Origin: Tachypleus tridentatus
Lineage: Eukaryota > Arthropoda > Merostomata > Xiphosura > Limulidae
Length of the DNA: 64,000 nucleotides
Direction: 5' to 3'
NCBI RefSeq assembly: GCF_004210375.1
Contig: NC_134831.1
Coordinates: 44,240,035 to 44,304,034 of the forward strand
Under the pieces are notes generated by a model. That model made no database searches and was not told the origin of the DNA. It saw only the letters and a list, made by a program, of their open reading frames with translations. Below are positions 51,101 to 63,784 of the stretch, piece after piece (position 1 is the stretch's first letter; each line of letters begins with the position of its first letter). A program made the translations under genes and the position numbers.

Positions 51101-51401
51101 TTGCGTATATATTTTTTGTTTGTTTTGGAATTTCGCACAAAGCAACTCGAGAGCTATCTATGCTAGCCGTCTCTAATTTAGCAGTGTAAGACTAGAGGGA
51201 AGGCAGCTAGTCATCACCACCCACCGCCAACTCTTGGGCTACTCTTTTACCAATGAATAGTGGGATTGACCGTCACATTATAACGCCCCCACGGCTGGAA
51301 GGGTGAGCATGTTTTGGCGCGACTCGGGCGCGAACCCGTGACCCTCAGATTACGAAGCGCACACCTTAACGCGCTAGTCCATGCCAGGCCTTGCGTATAT
51401 A
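51101..51401 (-). mobile_element. tRNA-derived SINE (family A) inserted in gypsy gag, 11-bp duplication
   Basis: The body 51112-51390 is flanked by ttgcgtatata at 51101-51111 and 51391-51401. Head, body and (CAAA)-type tail are all present and close to the 3.6 and 56.3 kb copies. Beyond it (51402-51490) the minus strand reads ACTGGCGAGCCAAGCAG, which could be the primer-binding-site neighbourhood of the interrupted gypsy element, with its 5' LTR further right; I could not confirm LTR ends. Confidence 0.93.
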
Positions 51402-52401
51402 GGCCTATTTATTTCTGCTGTCGTTCACGTTTTCTTCTATCACTATTTACCACTGTATAATTCTGCTTGGCTCGCCAGTTGTCAGGAAAGTTCCTTTTTT
51501 ATTATATATAGTAAGTTAAAATATGTACTGTGTTTTGGGCTAAGGATTTTTCTACAGTAGGTGTCTGCGATTTGTTGGTGATAAAGCCAAAAATGCAATA
51601 TATATGTGTTCAGAACTAGATAATCGTATGTACAACAAATTCTTTACACCATAGATGATCATAGGTATATCATAATCACTATATAGTTCTCTTCTTGTTG
51701 TCAAAAGTTTAGTTAGGCCTGTTTAATTGCTGTAGGATTTCCGTTAACAAGCCGAGCTGTTTTTCTCTATTATTATTGCCAAACTATCTGAACATAGTTT
51801 ACTTATATTTCGTAAAGCTGCCACATTTTTATCCTATATTTCTACAATCGTTTGCTCCTTTTTTTCGTATTTAGGCCTATTTCCAATAAATGTCTACTTT
51901 TTGTCAAAGTCCATACACGACCGTTCAAGTTACTTTAAAACTCTAACGAAATAAACGATCCTTCTTAACTCTTTCAACGCCTTTAGTCTCATTGTAACAT
52001 ATAGCAACTGTTATACCTTCCTTCTCAGTCCGAGCTGGCGCAGTTAGCCTAGTTGCTTTGCGATATAAAACCCAAAATCAACCCACCCACGCTGTTGGAG
52101 CTGCTCTTTCACGTGACTATTTCGTTTCTCATATATTTTGTCTTTGTCTATTTGTTGTTTCCCACTCTTTCATACAATTTGTTTCTAAATCGTCTGCTAA
52201 GTTATGTAACTAAACATGCCATAACATTTACTTTAAATTAATTGCTTCCAACTCTCTTGTTATGAATAAAACTAAACAATTATAAAATACTCACTCACAA
52301 AATAAATTAATCCATAATATCTGCACTAAACAGTCTTTTATAACACGACCTTTTGTCAACTTTCACTTGCTAATATTCACTGTTGAGAACAAACTTGAAA
52401 A

Positions 52402-52625
52402 CTATTCTGATTCAAATAGATCATTTAAAGTAGAATCACTCTTTAACAATAAGTAGGCATCATTCTTTGTGATTTCGTTCACCTTCCAGTAGTTCTTGCA
52501 GAACCTTTTGAATTCATCTTCCTTCTTCACAAGTGGAAAAGGTAATGACATTTGACTGATAATTGGTTCTTTCGTTGCTTCTATCTTTTCAAAAGCCTCG
52601 TTGTTTTGCAAGTGAGACTAGTCTA
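52402..52625 (-). CDS. Coding-like segment, unrecognised
   Basis: This minus-strand frame is open and protein-like: NNEAFEKIEATKEPIISQMS, LPFPLVKKEDEFKRFCKNYW, ending LNDLFESE and stop. It is rich in Lys and Glu with ordinary codon use for the region. A possible acceptor AG lies just upstream (near 52626), so it might be a terminal exon of a host gene, or part of the gypsy element whose gag lies 1.3 kb further along the same strand. I do not recognise it. Confidence 0.3.
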
Positions 52626-54151
52626 AATAATTAATGTATTGGGGCTACTTCTTCAGTATCAATATTCTGCGATATTTTATCAAATATGCATTTTGTCAAT
52701 GAAAATATAATAGAATGTGCGCCTTTTAAAATTTTGGATTCACATCACAATTGGACTTTTTAAGTATGGACTTCAGGCTATTGTCAATCCACAATTGTTG
52801 TTGAAAATAAAATAAAGAATACTCAATAAGCTTTATCTATCCTTCTGTTGTAGGGACAATCATGACTTTATACGAAAACAAAATACATAAAACACTAAGT
52901 TTGCAGATTTATATATTCCTCACATTCAAGTTCTAGATGCACTAAGTGTCTTACCACTTGAGGACGTGACTGCTCCTGATTTTTACTCAATTTACTGACA
53001 GGAAATATAGCTTTCTATTTTCGGACATCATATGTTATCCACTCCGCAAATTTACAATTAGCCACCATCATCTTATATACTTTCAAAATAGTGGAAGTTA
53101 AAGTCGTGATTAAGAGAATCTCTGTGTTCAGATGGCAAATCCTGAAAAACACAATATTTTTGAAAATATCTGCATAACTAATACAATAGCTCTACATCTC
53201 CTCCAGATGGTTCAACTTTCCTAAATTTAAAACTGTAAGAAAAGATAAAAACCAAATTTCATTGAAGTGTTACTCAAGGAATAATATAACTCACCTTATT
53301 CCAGAAAAAAAAATTGCCACAATGCTAACAAAGGCAAAAACAATTTTACAAATATAAAAACAAAAACGTTGTTTGCTGTTCACTTATCCCCTTTAAGTTA
53401 CCTGAAAGTAATGAAAACAAAGAACAAAGGTTTTACTCTACTGAGATGTTAATGTGTTAAACACAAACTGTTGTTTCTGAAAAGCAGTACATATCATTAT
53501 TTACCATAATTACGAACTTGCTAAGTGGGCGTTAAAGAAATTAGGCAAAGTTTTTCTTGTAGAAAATATTACAAATCTATTGTACATACACAAAAATCAT
53601 ATTTACTGTAAAGTAATTTTACTTACAATTTTTTTATGAATTTACAAAGTCATTTTAACTCAGACTGTGATTGATCTGAGCGTTTACTTTGTGTAATCTC
53701 TAGATCCTTCAAACTGAATGTAAATATATATGTTTATATCTTATTTGACAGTATATCTACTTATCAATAACTTTCGCTGAATCTTCAATATCACAATGCT
53801 GTAATGGTTTTATTATCTTAATTTTTTATCTTTTCTCGTTGAATCCGAAAATGATATCAATTTTTCTCCATCACGTACAAATTTTTCACAAAACATCACA
53901 TGTACTTTTATTTTCATTTTCATTGAAACCAGGTCACATTTTGCTGTGCTTAAAATGTTCACTACTGACTACATATTTCTCTAGACCAATTGCTCTATGA
54001 GAGTCTTGTCGATCGTCCTACAAACCAGGTGGAGCACACAGCAGTAAACAAATAATTAATTGAACGCATGACATGCCAATTCTGAATAGTATTTTTTGCG
54101 CGTTCACTTTTACATTATTTTTTTTATTTTCAGTATTCTTTATTTGTTGCA

Positions 54152-54600
54152 ATGGCAACACGAGGTTATGTAAATTACCCAAACATATTATGCTATATTT
54201 GTGGTAAATTTGCTGTATCAAAGGCAAAACATTACAGAATTCGTCAAAAAGCGTATTAATAAAACTTAGGAACTATGGCAAATGATGGGCTCAGAACGTA
54301 TTTTGCACCATTTGGGTCGAAGAGTGAAAAATGGACTAAATGTAAAAAAAAATTAAGTATCCGCCTATTAAAATTCCAATAGCCTTACATGAGTTTAGAA
54401 ACCACAGAAATTACTGCTATTTTTGTAACGTTCAAGGCTACAACACTCGAAATATAAAAGAATATTTCTTACCCCAACCTTCTTCTGCTATAAGACCTGT
54501 TGCTTACGGACCTGATGTACCTGTACCTACTTCAGCAGAGACGATTGTTACAGTTTCATCTGGTGTCAATAGAAGTAATGATAGAGATTGTTTTCCGTGA
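54152..54600 (+). pseudogene. N-terminal half of the same Cys-rich repeat family as at 7.8 kb
   Basis: Starts at an ATG: MATRGYVNYPNILCYICGKF (CxxC), then AKHYRIRQKAY and stops. After frameshifts come KWTKCKKK, then YCYFCNVQGYNTRNIKEYF (second CxxC) and SSAIRPVAYGPDVPVPTS, ending TGA at 54598-54600. In the family as I remember it, this module (two zinc-binding-like CxxC pairs, 'SAIRPV..DLPVP' after them) precedes the region preserved at 7793-8653. Here the C-terminal half is missing and the middle is damaged, so this is a separate, older copy. The superfamily is not known to me. Confidence 0.82.
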
Positions 54601-56278
54601 TAGAAAAAAAAAAAGATGATATTTTTGAAATTTGCGTAGCTATATTATGGAAAATCCATTACTAAAATCAAAACAACTTTTATGAAGTTTAAATTCACAG
54701 GTCTGTGTGTACTATGAGAGTGAAATTTAATTTTTAAGATTATGAAATACAACGAATCTACCTCTTTTTCTTCTTCTTTCAATAACTTATGATTTTAAAA
54801 TAAATTTTGTTCTTCACAATTTCTCCTGCTACTTTTTCATATATAGTTTGTTTTGGATTTTACATTTTTTTGTCTGTTTTGTCCAGTGTTTGTTTTTATT
54901 GTGCCTTATGGACGACCATCAGATTGCTAATGTTACATAAGTGCTTCATGCAGCTCTAAACTCATGCACTCGTAGTTTTCCCAACCTATTTTTTAGCTGC
55001 GGCATAGCGACATGTAGAACGGCTTTGAGTTTTATGCGACTTCAAGTACCAACCTTCAGCTTAGAGTTAGTTCCATTTCTTAACCTATTTTAGATCTAAC
55101 CTCAACCGCGGCTATTGAAGATTCTCTCTTGTTTCTCTGCATCTTTCTTGACAGAAAAATCAATCTACATTTCTAACATGTATTTTAATGCATAAATAAT
55201 ATATAAATCACTGAAATAGAATGTCTATAAAACAACTATAATTTAGCTAAGTAGTATTAAACTGAGTTACAGATGTTGTTAAATGCTATGAACGTCATGT
55301 TCCCTTACTGAAAAGTTATAGCGTCGAGCTATCTTGTTATCATATACTAGCGTCGATTTTAAAAGGACTGTAAAAAGCATTTAATTTAAAGTAACTTTTT
55401 CAAATGATTATAAATAAGTACGTCAGATCAGATATCGTGGTTTTAAATGTCTTGAAAGTTATGAACAGATGAGTGTTGAGTAAATTTGTTTACATGTCAG
55501 GAGATGGAGATAGTATAAAGCTCACACCGTAATATTTTATTTGAAATTGCATAAGCGCTTTACGTAAAATAGAAAGAACTCTCGCACGATGACAGAACAT
55601 ACTACGAATCATAGTATTGTTAAAATAACGAAAAATACAAAATATTAAATAAAACCTTTAAAGTTATATTTTAAATCAATCAAAATTAAAACTCACTTTA
55701 TCATGCTTCAAAATACATTCACAACAGCAGAACACCACCAGAGAAAATTACATATTCATAGAGAGTGCTCTGAACGGTACTTAAAAACCATAAATACATG
55801 TTAATAAAAAAAGTAAAAAAAATATCTTAAACCTTAACATATATATATAAATACACACTGTAGAAATGCACATAAATCGTGGAACTTATATCTTAGCTTA
55901 AAAAACTGTAAACACATATATCATATAGACAATAGTACCAGCTATTTAGGGATGGCTCCGATTCTTCATCGAAATAATATTTTAAATATCTCCTTAATAG
56001 GCCATTAAACCTTCACAATACTAAACAGTGTTTCATTTCATAACAATATCTATCTAATGTCCTATTCACAAGTTCTGGGAATATCTGTAAATATAATAAC
56101 AAAAAGTTTGAACTTCTTGTTCTTTTTTATCACATGGTAACTCAAGAACCGAAACAATGGTGTCAACAACATTTACCTAGTTTCAAACGAAGTATTCACT
56201 CTTATAAATATTATTGAATATAACTAATTTCTTTGATCATTATTTTAGTGTAATTGCTGTTATCACTGCTCTTTGAAT

Positions 56279-56543
56279 GTTTGTTTGTTTTTGAATTTCT
56301 CGCAAAGCTACTCGAGGGCAATCTGCGCTAGCCGTCCCTAATTTAGCAGTGTAAGGCTAGAGGGAAGGCAGCTAGTCATCACTACCCACCGCCAACTCTT
56401 GGGCTACTCTTTTACTAACGAATAGTGGGATTGACCGTCACATTATAAAGCCCTCACGGCTGAAAAGGCGAGCATGTTTGTGCGACCGGGATTCGAACCC
56501 GAAACCCTCGGATTACGAGTCGAATGCCTTAACCCACCTGGCC
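56279..56543 (-). mobile_element. tRNA-derived SINE (family A)
   Basis: Well-preserved head with the B-box-like 'gggattcgaaccc' (minus-strand GGGTTCGAATCCC), body and tail. No convincing target duplication could be seen: the flanks 'ctctttgaat' and 'tatttctatc' differ. Confidence 0.93.
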
Positions 56544-56720
56544 TATTTCTATCTGTTAACATTTTACTACGCTGTGTGCCTGTGTTATTATGCAAGGATG
56601 ATGCATAATAGAGATGTTATATTTTCATTGTTTTGGAAGAATTGATTTTAGCCATCTCTACATTTACTTCCATTTTTGAAAGGTTTCCTTTACTTTACCC
56701 TGAATAGATAAAAACTATAA

Positions 56721-57012
56721 TTCTAGACGTTTATTTGTTTTTAACTCGTGCAAAGCTACAAGAATGATATCTGCACTAGCCATCGAGAATTTAGCAGTGT
56801 AAGACAAGAAGGAAGACAACTATTCATCACCACTCACTGCCAACCTTTGGGCTACTTTTTTACTAACGGATAGTAGGATTGACCGTAACATTATATCGCT
56901 CCCACTGCTTAAAGGGCTAGCATGTTTGGTGATTGACGAGGATTCGAATCCACGACTCTCAAATTGTGAGTTGAGCGCCCTAACCACCTGACTATGCTGA
57001 GCCACTTCTAGA
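56721..57012 (-). mobile_element. tRNA-derived SINE (family A), diverged, possible 7-bp duplication
   Basis: The body 56728-57005 keeps 'gcactagccatcgagaatttagcagtgtaagac' and 'gaggattcgaatccacgactctcaaattgtgag'. The sequence ttctaga flanks both ends (56721-56727 and 57006-57012), short for a target duplication but in the right place. It lies 180 bp from the previous SINE in the same orientation and is visibly older. Confidence 0.88.
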
Positions 57013-58580
57013 GATATATATACTTAACTAGAATAAATAAAAATTGTGACATTAAGTAAATAAATACAGATGTATATAATTAGTCCACTGCTATATAGCA
57101 ATCAAGATAAGAAGTTAATAGTTTCTTACCTAGAGGAGCACTGACAACAAATACTCTAAAGCAGACGAAGATAACCAATGCTCTATAATGGTCTGGCTAA
57201 TAAACTCTCTAGCTTTTGCAAACCGCTTCCCACGTATATTTCAGATCTTCCCAGGGTGCCAATCCAATTTCTCTTTAAACTGTTTGGCAGATATCAGTGT
57301 AGCTGCGTGAAATGATTGAGATAAAGTATTAAGATAGTATAATTATTCCGACTATTACTTTCGTGTTTATGATGTGTCTTATTAATTTCACTACGTTTTG
57401 ACCAATGTTATATTAGACATTTTGTATGCATCACAACCAGAAAGCTTTTTAAGAATTACAGTCACTCTACCCGCTTGGCTATCAGAAAGACACCTGGTTT
57501 AAAGGTAACTCTTTTTTATCTCTAGTATTTTAGTCTCAATTTTTTAATACGGGAAGCCATATACGGATTATGTCTATACATGGTTTACTGAGGGGATTAA
57601 TACTGGCCACCACACCATATAACACAAGATGCCTGTTTTGACTTCATTGACTTGATAGCAAATCTTGACTAAGCTCCATTGGTTTGTAATGACAGAAGAT
57701 TTAGTTGCTAAAGCTTGTTCGTGGTCACTCAGGGTTCTCCACATATCAAAAGCTTCCTTTACTTGACCATTGGTACAAGTAGGTGTTTATCAGAGACTTT
57801 TAAAATATCAGCAAAAGTCAAGGAGAAAATTTCTCTTTGACCAGATGGTTCTAACCCTGACAACCATACAAATTCAGTGACTGTCTTTTTAATATTGATC
57901 AGAAATTTATGGAAATTTTCATTTTTTTTGCAAAGCTTCAACTCAATGGTAAAAAGTATAAAGTGCACAGGGGGTAAGGCATTTGACTAGAGGAAATAGA
58001 CCTTTTCTATATCAGTATCTAAAGTCAGAGCATCAAAACTTCTCTTTCCTACATACTTTATGGTATTCTCATTTCCTCGATTTCTTTCAATATAATCAAC
58101 AGAGACTGTAAAAACAGGAAGGTTCATCAGATACTGCATTATAAAATAATACGGTATTTTTCTCTACATATAATGAGTCCTACTCCAAAAGAAAATACAT
58201 AGGGTATAAACAACCTTTATTCGAGAACTGTGTCAAAGTTATATAATATCTAAACAAATTTTTGTAGGTTTTTGAGAAAGAGATTGATTTATGTCCTCTC
58301 ACTAGTGTCCATTTAGCTTTATTGGGCTAACGCTAAGAAGAGCAAGTCATACTTCTAGATGATATGTATTTCGTCTTCAGAACAGACCTACTTCTTTTTT
58401 GTAGTATCATTTATGCTATGGTTCTTCTCTAAAAAAAAACAAATTTTAATCCTATAACTTATTTGTGTATGTGACCATATCATGCGAGTTCATTCTCTGG
58501 TGGTCATGGCAGAAGTTATGATGTTGTAAAGTTCTACACTTACAAATATATAATATAATTCTGGAATAAAATTACAAGAA
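57010..58580. other. Stretch without recognised gene
   Basis: The minus-strand frame 57759-57968 (with FVWLSGLEPSGQREIFSLTF) looks protein-like but is isolated, and the minus-strand sequence around 57127-57290 ends in a good donor (CTAG/GTAAGA) without a family match. Neither could be assigned. Confidence 0.3.
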
Positions 58581-58583
58581 GTG

Positions 58584-58706
58584 GTTTTGTTTGTTTTGCA
58601 TATAAACACAAAGTTAGACAAAGGGTTATCTGTGCTCTGTTCACCACGGGTATCGAAAACCAGTTTTTAGCAGTATACGCCCACAGACATCGCTGTATCA
58701 CTGGTA
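58584..58706 (-). mobile_element. Short tRNA-derived SINE (family B)
   Basis: 'gttttgtttgttttgcatataaacacaaag', 'ggttatctgtgctctgttcaccacgggtatcgaaa' and 'gcccacagacatcgctgtatcact' match a second, shorter SINE type I associate with horseshoe crabs. On the minus strand the head has a B-box-like sequence around 'TTTCGATACCCGTGG'. Moderately diverged. Confidence 0.75.
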
Positions 58707-58739
58707 TCAACAGAAAAAAATTAATGTAACTGTTTCATT

Positions 58740-61700
58740 TGTGTGATAAAAATGAAGTAATGTGAACGAATCAGAGGTGAATTATACGAAATTTATATAT
58801 ATTTATTGTGTAATGGGCACCAATGGTCATTACGCGATCAATACACCATCTCAGGTTTGGTATTTGGTGTTCTTTAATATAAACATCACCTTATGTGATA
58901 CATATGTGCTAAATAATCATACAAGAGACTTTAAGTTTCAGGCGTAGCCATCATTAATTTACAAGTACAGATGAGAAAGAGGGCAATTAGGTACCATCAT
59001 CCACCATTCACTTGACTCCTCTTAACAGAATAAAGATTGATGACTAAATTTATAATAATATGCCTATATTTGAAAGTACAGAGTCTGTTGAATGCATATC
59101 TTTTGAACTTTTCAATCTGGAACTTAGTATGCTAAACACGAGGCCGAAAGTGACTGAAATTTATTCCTATATGTTACTCATATCAATTCAGCAACGACTC
59201 TTCAGAAGTATATGTTTAACGCAGCTTATTCGTTGTTTTCTTTTAATTAATAAATTTGAAAAAATGAGACTTTGATATAATTCTTAAACTATACTAATCG
59301 ACCTGTAAAGCTTCAATCAGGCAGTCTATTTGGTTTTGGATTTATGAATTTAACTTTCGAATGTGTAGAAATGTTTGAAAGTAGCATGTTGACATTTACA
59401 CCATATATTTTATACAATTTAAAACAAACTAGAAAGAGGCAAGACTAGAACCAACAATTGTGCCTACTAAACAGGCACTTTAACCGATATTAAAATATTC
59501 TACAGTTAGAAACTCCCAATGAGAGCTCAAGAAACAGAACAGATCTTGATTGGCGTAATTGAAATGTTCTGCTGCATTTCTTAACTTTCAAGCCAAAGAA
59601 TTGAAAACTAGAACTATTAGCATTCAATAGGTCTAATAAGACAGTTGAAAAAAGCATCTATGGTTTAAATCTAGTCTGTTATAAATTTTTAGTTTTATAT
59701 AAAGAGAGTAAAATTGCAAGATGATGAACCACTTTTAAATATTTCTATACTTTAGCTGGACATCAATAAAGAAAATATGCAAAATATTTTTCTGATTTGA
59801 ATGTCTACGAATAGTGATTCAGAATCTATTCATTTGTGTAGAATGATCTTTTCCTCAAAGAAAAAAGGCATTGGTAATTACAACAGTACAGTGTTGAAGC
59901 GTTCGCAAAAAAAAAAAAAAAAATTATTAGTGAATATGATGTACTAACGTAACCAAATAATAAAAACTACATTTCCATTTGCCTTGTTTTTTATATATAA
60001 TGAAAGGAAGTTACCAGTATCTAGGTATAATTCTTTATTTCCCCTAAGCAGGAATGTTAGGGCCACTAACAACAAGAAATTCTCGTATCTTAAGCTTAGA
60101 TTTCCCAACGAGTTGTGACAGCTCACTTGGAAAGGGACAAGATACAGGTTTTTATAAACAACAAATACTTCCACAGTTCTAATATAAAGAAACAATGCTT
60201 CAGTAGCAGTACACCATAATGCAATACAATGGTCATGTGACCCTGTTTTTTTTAAAGTAAAAAATACGAGACTGGTATTAAGCGTATAAAGCTGCTTCAG
60301 TTTAAGTTTAATGAGAATGTTAAAATTAGCAATTTTTAGAAGTCATATTTTATTATACGTTTGTTTGTTGATTTATAAGTACATTTACCAGTGCATGTAC
60401 TAATGTACTTATTAATAGTTATTTCTTTGTTGATACTTCATCTCAGAAATTCTTCATTATTTGAAATATTGGGTTAAATAACTTAAATTTAGTAGCGCCC
60501 TCATCTATAGTCAGTATAAAGTTAGCAGAAATAATCTAAAGATACCGAGATATGTGAGATGCAATATCATATTGTGTGGTTAGTTAAATACTGGTTAGTG
60601 TAAAATATTTGTGATCAATCCATAGAAATTATGTTAGATAAATTTGGTCGTGTTTTGCGTAAATTTAACGAAACTTGTGGTGTAAGATTTGTTTTATATA
60701 TGTTATTATTGTTATACTGTTAAACCAACCATTTTATTGACTGTGAACACCATAATATGGCAATATGAATCGAAATTAATGTTTTATGTTTCACTTTTAA
60801 TTATTAATTTAAAATCGTCGCTTATCTTCTTCATGTTCAATCCTTATCATTCAAATATGTGTCAAGCATTCCTTTCATCCCCTTAGATTCGCTGCATTTG
60901 CTACATCTGAATATAACTCGTTAGGAAGGTCATCTTTGTAACTTTGTGTTAGTGTCAGAAAAATATGTCTTAGCTAAAGATGACTCCTATCCTTCCAAAA
61001 TTTAATATTTGTGATATGACTGACTTATAAATATGAAAAAGATGATACATAAGCACTTTCAATTCTTTATTTATTATAAACACCTCAAACATGTTGCCTC
61101 TAATTACTCCTTTCAACAATTCAAGAGAAATCGGTTTAAGAGATTTTTAACCTGTTCTCAAATAACAACCCCCATCTGAATTGTGTCTGATACTTCAAAT
61201 GTCAGTTCTTTCCTCCTGGAGCAATGGTAGTCACAAACACAAGCTATTTTAATATTATAGATAATTAAATGCCATCTGCTAATAATGTTCCCCTCGCCAA
61301 TTAGTCAAAAATCTTTTGCAAAACAGGTTGTGGTGCTGAAATATTTTTACATTATAATGTATCAAAGTTATATTGTGATATCTCTAGTAGTAGTAGTAGT
61401 AGTAGTAGTAGTACTCTCATTTTATCATTATTTACTGAGTATTAAATTACTTTGGCTCTGTAGATATACTTATGAATGAAATATGGAGATGGACTTATTT
61501 AGGAGTATCATTCTCTGTAAGTGGGCAAATGTAATGTTTGATTTAATACTTATTAAAAGCTTTTAGTGAGTCCTCTTTTATTACTATTATGTACTTCTTC
61601 AAGTACCTAAACAGATTAAGTTATGTTTTACTGCATATGAAACTTTGTGTTCGGATAGGGTTTGTTAGTTAATTTTGCAAACACCTAGCCCAAAATTTGG

Positions 61701-62290
61701 TTCAGCAGTTTCCCCATTTTGTTTTTTTAAATATATATTTCACTTATTTTTAGATCAAGTAAGTAAAGAAATGAAATAGATTAGGAAGCATTAGTTTGGC
61801 TACCAGTTAGTCTGTTTTGATCTCTTAATTTATTAACATCTATGTATACCTTTTTTGAAACTATTATTAACTGTTTTAAGAGATGCCAGCTTCATATTAA
61901 TAATGTAAATAAATCGTTTAATAATTTAGTGAGTGCATTGCAAAAACTAAAGAATAATACATTATTCATTTTATTAGTGTTTAAAGCATGAAACTGATAA
62001 AATTTGTTGTTAAAAATGTAGCTATAACGTAACTTTTAACTGTGATTATGAACTCTTGCCACCTAGTAAAAGTTAGGTGTAAGCTAAGAATTATTATTTG
62101 CTTTAGAAAGAATTTAGTCAGCAGTGTTTTGTTTTTTTATAACCAATATAAGGGTATTTTTACACTTGCACTGCTTAGCCTTATGCTTGCTTTAGACTGT
62201 TTTTTAGTTTTGGTATTTAAACATGGAAACTGAAAGACAAATTGAGATATTTTCTTTTTTCACATCTGTTACTTTAGTGAATTTTAGAGA
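58740..62290. other. Intergenic stretch; no gene recognised
   Basis: AT-rich with an A17 run (59907-59923) and a TAG triplet repeat (61385-61412). It probably contains the promoter and 5' untranslated region of the MZT2-like gene at its right end, but I see no distinctive element. Confidence 0.45.
61385..61412. repeat. (TAG)9 microsatellite
   Basis: An uninterrupted triplet run. It inflates one chance ORF into a poly-Val protein. Confidence 0.95.
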
Positions 62291-62300
62291 AGATTAAATA

Positions 62301-62443
62301 ATGACTGGAGAAGAAGACGTGGAGCAGAAAACAAAATATCTACATTTCAACCTAGTGTTGAACAACGTTCTTACACCTGATGAGCAGGAAATGTTTGATC
62401 TAGCTTTAACAACTGGAATAGTTATTGATCCTTTTGTATTCAA
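62301..62443 (+). CDS. MZT2: MOZART2-like (mitotic-spindle organizing protein 2), first coding exon
   Basis: ATG at 62301 opens MTGEEDVEQKTKYLHFNLVL, then NNVLTPDEQEMFDLALTTGI and VIDPFVFK, ending at a GTGAGT donor (62444) after two bases of the Lys codon. MZT2 proteins have 'VLs.eE.EmyeLA...G..IDPDVFKIlvdLL' at the same place, and the match includes the exon boundary region. MZT2 is a small subunit of the gamma-tubulin complex that acts in microtubule nucleation. The second exon, encoding the 'ILVDLL' helix, was not found before the right edge. The Phe in DPFVFK replaces the usual Asp. Confidence 0.82.
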
Positions 62444-62799
62444 GTGAGTTAAAGGTCTTGCAAAAATTTTGAAAACCACTAAATTTTCAACAGATGATTC
62501 ATATCTTATTTATGTTTTGTGATATTTTCTACTAATGTAAAAAAAAACTAATAAAACCTCAGGACATGGGATCACTTGGTCCTTCAAGGGTGTTGCTTAA
62601 TGAACATTTGAAAAGTAAAAATTCAAACATTTAAGTGTTACTGTCTTATGTTTTAGGTTGAATTTCATAGTTTTGCAGATTTGTTATTTTTATGTACTTT
62701 ATAAACTCTAAATGTATCTAAGTTTTGTAAGTTTGCTAGTAATGAGTACTTTATGTAATTTGTTAGTTTAACTCTTTTTGATTACACTTCCAACAACAA

Positions 62800-63500
62800 A
62801 TTCTGTTGTTTCTATGGATTTCTCTGGAGGTTCTAGCTTTTGTTTTACTCCCCCTTAATCCACCTCCCAGATCTCTTTCTGTCTTCTTTGGGATTATACC
62901 TTGTCCAGTTGTCTTGCCAGGCCTGCTTGAATCCTACTACAAAAAAGAGATATCAAATGGATGGTACCTGCTCAACTGGGATTTTTACTCCTATCTTTGT
63001 TTTGCCTCCAGATGTATGGGAGTTTCAAGTCCCATCATTGATATGTCCTGACTGTATACTTATCTGGAGGTGCCTCCCTTCACTATGGAGTCCTACTTGT
63101 CACTTTAGTAGTTTTATAGCCTCAATGTCATTCATTTTTCCTTCAGTTTTATATGAGGGCTTTGTCTACTAGTTCTATGGACTACCTTTCTTTTGTCAGC
63201 TCTGTATGTGTTTTGTACATAATATTCACTCATTGGGCTTTTAGTCTCACCATTTCATGAATGACTGATTTCTGCTTGTCTCTTTCTGTATCCATCCAGT
63301 CACTCACACCTGCATCCTTCTTTGAGAAGCTGCTGCTTGGGTAGAGTTTTTTATCAAGTTGGAGATGTATTTTACAACCCATTCAAAGTATCTCATTCAT
63401 TTGGGAGTTCTCTTCACTGTCCATGTCACTCAAGCCTAGTATTTTCCACTTTAGCTTTAGGATATAATGCATCTTCTTCTTTTCCTCTCTGCACATAAGG
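62800..63500. other. Pyrimidine-rich, less AT-rich segment, unassigned
   Basis: The plus strand is rich in C and T and open in two frames for about 80-110 codons, but neither frame resembles a known protein and the frames decay together. This looks like the reverse strand of a repeated element, within the presumed first intron of the MZT2-like gene and just left of a helicase fragment. Confidence 0.35.
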
Positions 63501-63784
63501 TTCTATCTATTTTAGGGATATGGGCTTCCTTGAAAGTTCTCATTCCCTTTTGTTGGTTGCCAGTTCATTCTCTTCATTTGATGTTTCTTGACCTGTAGAA
63601 CAATTTGTTTGAAGATTACCCCACAATTTTGTCATACCTTTACCAGTTAAAACTAAAATAAACAACATTGTTGTAGATTGTATCAAAAAAATATCACACA
63701 ATGTGGATGATCTTTTGAAATTTGTTACAGAAATGATGACAAACTGCCAGTAGATCAAGGTTTTTGCTTATATCATTAACAATA

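Noticed and set aside
56480..56543. tRNA gene on the minus strand (B box GGTTCGAATCC)
   Set aside because: It is the head of a SINE: followed by the family A body, with poor acceptor-stem pairing. The same applies to the heads at 3.6, 37.3, 47.9, 51.1 and 56.7 kb.
57127..57290. Possible minus-strand exon ending in CTAG/GTAAGA
   Set aside because: Good donor but frames contain stops and no acceptor or homology could be paired with it.
62806..63172. 81- and 110-codon overlapping ORFs
   Set aside because: Low-complexity pyrimidine-rich sequence, open in two frames at once, with no domain-like pattern and no splice context.
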